Shown: piece after piece, positions 56,832-59,833 of the stretch
Layout: each line of letters opens with the position of its first letter
How positions within the stretch are numbered: position 1 is the first letter of the stretch
Source: Mycolicibacterium hodleri
Lineage (GTDB): Bacteria > Actinomycetota > Actinomycetes > Mycobacteriales > Mycobacteriaceae
Reading direction: 5' to 3'
DNA: 59,833 bases
Assembly: GCF_006439015.1 (NCBI RefSeq)
Contig: NZ_RCZG01000020.1
Coordinates: 1 to 59,833 of the forward strand
Translations under genes and position numbers: made by a program
The notes under the pieces: generated by a model
Database searches by the model: none
Seen by the model: the letters and a program-made list of their open reading frames with translations, nothing else
Told to the model about the DNA's origin: nothing

Positions 56832-59564
56832 TCAGTCGATGTCGAGGCCGTGTCCACGGTCTCGGTCTCTGCCTCGATCGCGTGTGGGTCCGGTGGTGAG
56901 GGTGCGCCAGCTGCGGGCGGCGAGGGCGCGGTGTTCGTCGGCGGCGGCGGCGAGTCTGGGATTGTCGATGCCCGTTGCGGGGCGGGTGTTTTCAGCCCAG
57001 GGGAGGGTGAGTCCGTCGAGGAGTCGTCGGGCGCTGCCTGGCTGTCCGTTGTCGATGAGTAGGAGTCGGCCGTGTGCGGGGACCAGGGCGGTGGCCACGG
57101 CCGCGAGGGCGTCGGGGTCGGCGGCCGCGGCGTCCTCGACGACGATGACCGGACCGCGCCGAGTGGGTTCGTGGATGGTGATCTGCTCGGCGAGGTGGTT
57201 GAGGCTCAACCGATCGGGTTGGGGTATCGCGGTGACCCGGACGTGGCGGCGGTTCGCGTCGGTGGCCGCTGCGTGGATCGCTTCGGCGAGTTCGGAGGTA
57301 TAGCGCTCGGCCGCCACGGTGGCCACGACGTAGGGCACCGACAGCGCGACCGCGGCGGGGTCGGTGCGCGGCCGCGCCAGGGGGAGCGGGTCGGCGTTGC
57401 GCCAGGAGGCGGCCAGGACCTCGACGAGCGCACGCTCAGCGGCAACGCTTGCGGGCACGCCTTCGTCCTGGGTGGTGGCATGGTCGACGACGTGCCGATC
57501 GGGCAGGGCTGCGGCGCGGGACAGCGCGTCGGCCAGCCGCCACCACAACGCCGCGGCGGGCATCTCATCGGGCAGCGGTCCTTGGCGTGCCGCGTCGGTG
57601 AGAGCATCGCGAATGTCGTTGCCGCGGGCGGCATCGGTGAGGTGGGCGGCCAGTGTCGGCCAGTAGGCGTCGGTGCGGATGCGGGGGTCGATATCGTCGA
57701 GGAGGTCATTGAAACGGTCGGGGTCGGCGCCGTCGCGCTCGATGGCGTCGGTGCCGTGGCGTTGCAGCAGGTCTTGGATCGCGCGGGTGGCCACCGGGTA
57801 TTGGGGCGGGCCGGTGAGGCGGGTGTCGGCGTCCTCGACCCCGGTGGCGGCCCGGAACACGGCGATTTCTGCGGCCAGGACGGGGTTGGCCGCGACCAGG
57901 GGCTGCGCCCAGCTCGGCGCGGTGTCGGGGGTCCAGGCGCGGGCCTGCTCGCGGATCTGCGCGGCCAGCTCCTCGACGAGACTTCCGCGGCGGCGCAGGT
58001 AGTCGCCCCATTGCGGGTCGCCGGCCAGAGGGTCGGGGACGGCGGGCAGCCAGCGCAGCGGCCCGCAGTCGCGGCCGGCGGAACCGGTGGGATCGATGCG
58101 GTAGTCCAGCACCGCGGCCGCGTCGGCGGCATCGTCGAGGCCGCCTCGAGCGTGGGCGGCGGCCAACAGTTCGCCGGGATCGGCCCCGGAGAGCGCCCGG
58201 ATAGCGAGGCGACGACGCAGCACCGGCCACGCCGCGCAGGTACTGAGATCGGTATGTACGGATTCAGCGAGGGCGTCGAGACGGTCGCGGGCACCCGCGC
58301 CGAGCTGGTGCTCAGCCGCAGCGCCGAGGGCGTCGGTGAACATGTCGGCGGCCGCGGCCAGCCTGCGGGTCGGGTCGGCGGCCTGGCGGGCGGCAGTGGT
58401 GGCCGAAACCTGGCCGCCGTCGCGGGCCACGATCCGGGACAGGACGTCCACGGCGGTGTCGGGGTGGGTGGCCTTGGGGGCCAGGATGCGGTGCGGGTCG
58501 GCTTCGGCGGTCGAGAGGTAGAGATGGTTTTCGGCGCGGCCGCGGGTGAGGGCGACGTAGAGCTGTTGGCGGCTCAGGTGCTCAGCACCCACGACGTGGC
58601 AGCTGTGCCCGGCGGTGGAGCCCTGGGCGCCGTTGATGGTGGCGGCGTAGCCGAGGGTGACGTGTTCGGTCACGTAGTCGGCCGGCAGGGTGATCTCCCG
58701 TCCGGTGCCGCGATGGCGAGCCCGTAGCGCCCCGTCACGGGCGACATCGAGGATGTCGAAGGTGTAGCCGTTGCGGACGTGATCAGTGCCCGACAGGGGC
58801 AGCCAGCGGGCGTTGCGGCGGGTGCGGATGACGTCGCCAACGCTGGCCCGGAGTTGGTCGGCAAGCACGGTTTCCCGGCCCGGCCGCCAGTTCGGATCCG
58901 CCACGATGAGGGCGGCCAGACGCGCAGTGCGGGCGCGGGCGTTGAGGTCGTCGACGATCGCGTTGGTGGGTCCCAGGAGCAGGCTGTCGCGCCCGGCGTC
59001 GAGGTCGGCCAGCCACGCCGAAAACGCGGTATCCGCGGCGGTCTGTTCGGTGCCGACGTGAATGCGCCCGGAATCGATGTAGAAGCCGATCCCGGCCGGA
59101 TCGCCGCCGCGCAGCGCCAGCGACGCGGCGGCCTCGGCGCGGGAGTGAAACCGCACCACTTCCGACAGTGACAGTGCCCCGGTCTCGGTGGCGATGTCGC
59201 GCAACACCCCGCCAGCCGAAATCGATGCCAACTGGCAGTCATCAGCGACCAGCCGGACACTCGCGCCCTTGGCGAGTGCGTCGGTGATCATCGCGTCCAG
59301 ACCCGCGGTCGACGCCATGCCGGCCTCATCGAGGACGATCAACGTGTCGGGGCCAATGTCGGTGAACCACCGGGGTGTTCCGAACATGGCGGCGTTGTCC
59401 GGATCGGTGCAGTGGACGTACTTGTCGAGGGTGTCGGTGGTCGCGCCCAGGTCCTCCCCGAGCACGATCGCCGCGGCCGCGGTCGGGGCCAATCCGAGGA
59501 CATGTCCGCCGGAGCTGCGCCACGCATGGGCCAGTGTGAGTGTGGTCACCTGACTTGGCCCCAC
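56832..59564 (-). CDS. MobF relaxase/TraA-type helicase, N-terminus cut by IS21
   Basis: A 910-residue frame that holds the C-terminal helicase part of a MobF relaxase. Motifs are TLTLAHAWRSSGGHVLGLAP (after Walker A), TLIVLDEAGMASTAGLDAMI (Walker B), LRLVADDCQLASISAGG-type motif III, VTEHVTLGYAATINGAQGST and QQLYVALTRGRAENHLYLS (RecD-like motifs V-VI). The C-terminal ~500 residues are a helical/Ala-rich domain. The relaxase domain and the Walker A Gly-Lys are missing: the IS21-family left end begins exactly there, at ~59551, so the frame's first four or so codons belong to the insertion. The protein can no longer act as a conjugation relaxase unless the rest lies beyond the IS. Confidence 0.85.
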   Translation of the reverse strand: MGPSQVTTLTLAHAWRSSGGHVLGLAPTAAAAIVLGEDLGATTDTLDKYVHCTDPDNAAMFGTPRWFTDIGPDTLIVLDEAGMASTAGLDAMITDALAKGASVRLVADDCQLASISAGGVLRDIATETGALSLSEVVRFHSRAEAAASLALRGGDPAGIGFYIDSGRIHVGTEQTAADTAFSAWLADLDAGRDSLLLGPTNAIVDDLNARARTARLAALIVADPNWRPGRETVLADQLRASVGDVIRTRRNARWLPLSGTDHVRNGYTFDILDVARDGALRARHRGTGREITLPADYVTEHVTLGYAATINGAQGSTAGHSCHVVGAEHLSRQQLYVALTRGRAENHLYLSTAEADPHRILAPKATHPDTAVDVLSRIVARDGGQVSATTAARQAADPTRRLAAAADMFTDALGAAAEHQLGAGARDRLDALAESVHTDLSTCAAWPVLRRRLAIRALSGADPGELLAAAHARGGLDDAADAAAVLDYRIDPTGSAGRDCGPLRWLPAVPDPLAGDPQWGDYLRRRGSLVEELAAQIREQARAWTPDTAPSWAQPLVAANPVLAAEIAVFRAATGVEDADTRLTGPPQYPVATRAIQDLLQRHGTDAIERDGADPDRFNDLLDDIDPRIRTDAYWPTLAAHLTDAARGNDIRDALTDAARQGPLPDEMPAAALWWRLADALSRAAALPDRHVVDHATTQDEGVPASVAAERALVEVLAASWRNADPLPLARPRTDPAAVALSVPYVVATVAAERYTSELAEAIHAAATDANRRHVRVTAIPQPDRLSLNHLAEQITIHEPTRRGPVIVVEDAAAADPDALAAVATALVPAHGRLLLIDNGQPGSARRLLDGLTLPWAENTRPATGIDNPRLAAAADEHRALAARSWRTLTTGPTRDRGRDRDRGHGLDID

Positions 59565-59833
59565 TTTGGTCTGTGCTCTTCACGAATTTTGGCCCCGGCG
59601 GGGTGGTGAGCATTCCGCTTGGGTGGGGTGCGGTGTGTCGTCACCAATGTTGGCCCCACCCTCGTTCAGATCATTCCTGTCGTTCGTCGTCCCCGGCGGT
59701 CGTCAGGGAGGTCGGTCAGGATGCGGTCACGCGTGGAACTGTTCGAGAACATCAGGAGAGATCACCGGCTCGATGAGCGGTCGATCCGTGAGTTGGCGGA
59801 TCGACACAAGGTGCATCGTCGGACGGTGCGCCA
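59551..59833 (+). mobile_element. IS21-family insertion sequence, left end (runs off window)
   Basis: The element starts at about 59551 with TGACTTGGCCCC. It shows three TTGGCCCC motifs at 59555, 59589 and 59650, the kind of multiple transposase-binding repeats found at IS21 ends. An istA-type gene starts at 59721. The helicase frame is broken at its left edge. The right end and istB are outside the window. Confidence 0.8.
59721..59833 (+). CDS. istA: IstA transposase, N-terminal fragment
   Basis: The first 37 codons of an IS21-type transposase: MRSRVELFENIRRDHRLDER, then the HTH start SIRELADRHKVHRRTVR. GGGAGG lies ten bases upstream. The rest of the gene, with the DDE domain and istB, is beyond the window end. 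Confidence 0.85.
   Translation, partial: MRSRVELFENIRRDHRLDERSIRELADRHKVHRRTVR

Noticed and set aside
57072..58727. 551-codon plus-strand frame opposite the MobF helicase
   Set aside because: Shadow of the helicase frame in high-GC DNA; very high Gly/Val content and no domain pattern.

Overview
The window is high-GC actinobacterial DNA that reads as a rapidly growing mycobacterium (Mycolicibacterium type). The evidence is the gene order, which matches the Mycobacterium tuberculosis Rv1691-Rv1713 block almost gene for gene, the frequent GTG starts with 4-base overlaps, mycobacterial families such as SteA/MctB, TlyA and GAF-ANTAR, and an rRNA operon end placed just before this block. No species can be named from sequence alone.

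Layout. (1) 1-475: end of 23S rRNA, 5S rRNA and a strong terminator. (2) 568-19266: conserved housekeeping block. It holds a TPR protein, a HAD phosphatase, tlyA, nadK, recN, steA, mctB/steB, pyrG, a Nudix hydrolase, xerD, a flavin monooxygenase, a methyltransferase, parA-scpA-scpB, a pseudouridine synthase, cmk and der. (3) 19332-23811: a Cys-Cys-containing leader ORF in front of two TauE/SafE permeases, then an aldo/keto reductase and an iron-sulfur (6-4)-type photolyase. (4) 23923-28100: tRNA-Pro(GGG) with a tyrosine-recombinase element at its 3' side (integrase, excisionase, XRE repressor, small genes, decayed duplicates). (5) 28250-49528: an accessory stress and signalling region. It contains GAF-ANTAR proteins, a frameshifted MerR gene, a 1403-residue histidine kinase/receiver/SpoIIE phosphatase/RsbW-like kinase fusion with its STAS partner, an unusual MTHFR-like protein, envelope-stress genes (holin-like, DUF3618, DUF4235, YihY), a glycosyltransferase coupled to a SigF-type sigma factor, a decayed BrnTA module, SRPBCC and STAS proteins and a small-channel-like membrane protein. 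Several genes carry GTTT-N15/16-GGGTA-like promoters, the pattern of mycobacterial SigF. (6) 49801-59833: plasmid- or ICE-like DNA. It contains a nitroreductase, a serine recombinase translationally coupled to an Abi_C (HEPN-like) protein beside repeated TGTCTCA sites, a three-gene cluster around an 811-residue ESX-associated-type protein, a HigBA-like toxin-antitoxin pair with a double operator, and a MobF relaxase-helicase cut in its Walker A motif by an IS21-family element that runs off the window end.

How the genes work together. Block 2 joins ribosome modification, NAD(P), CTP and dCMP metabolism, DNA repair and chromosome segregation. Region 5 looks like a general stress module in which phosphorelay and partner-switching proteins (kinase/phosphatase fusion, STAS proteins, sigma factor) sit beside their likely envelope and repair targets. 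The least explained units are the recombinase/Abi_C pair, the cysteine leader peptide before the sulfur permeases, and the ESX-like/MobF segment. Starts, promoters and functions were assigned by reading only; no database search was run.
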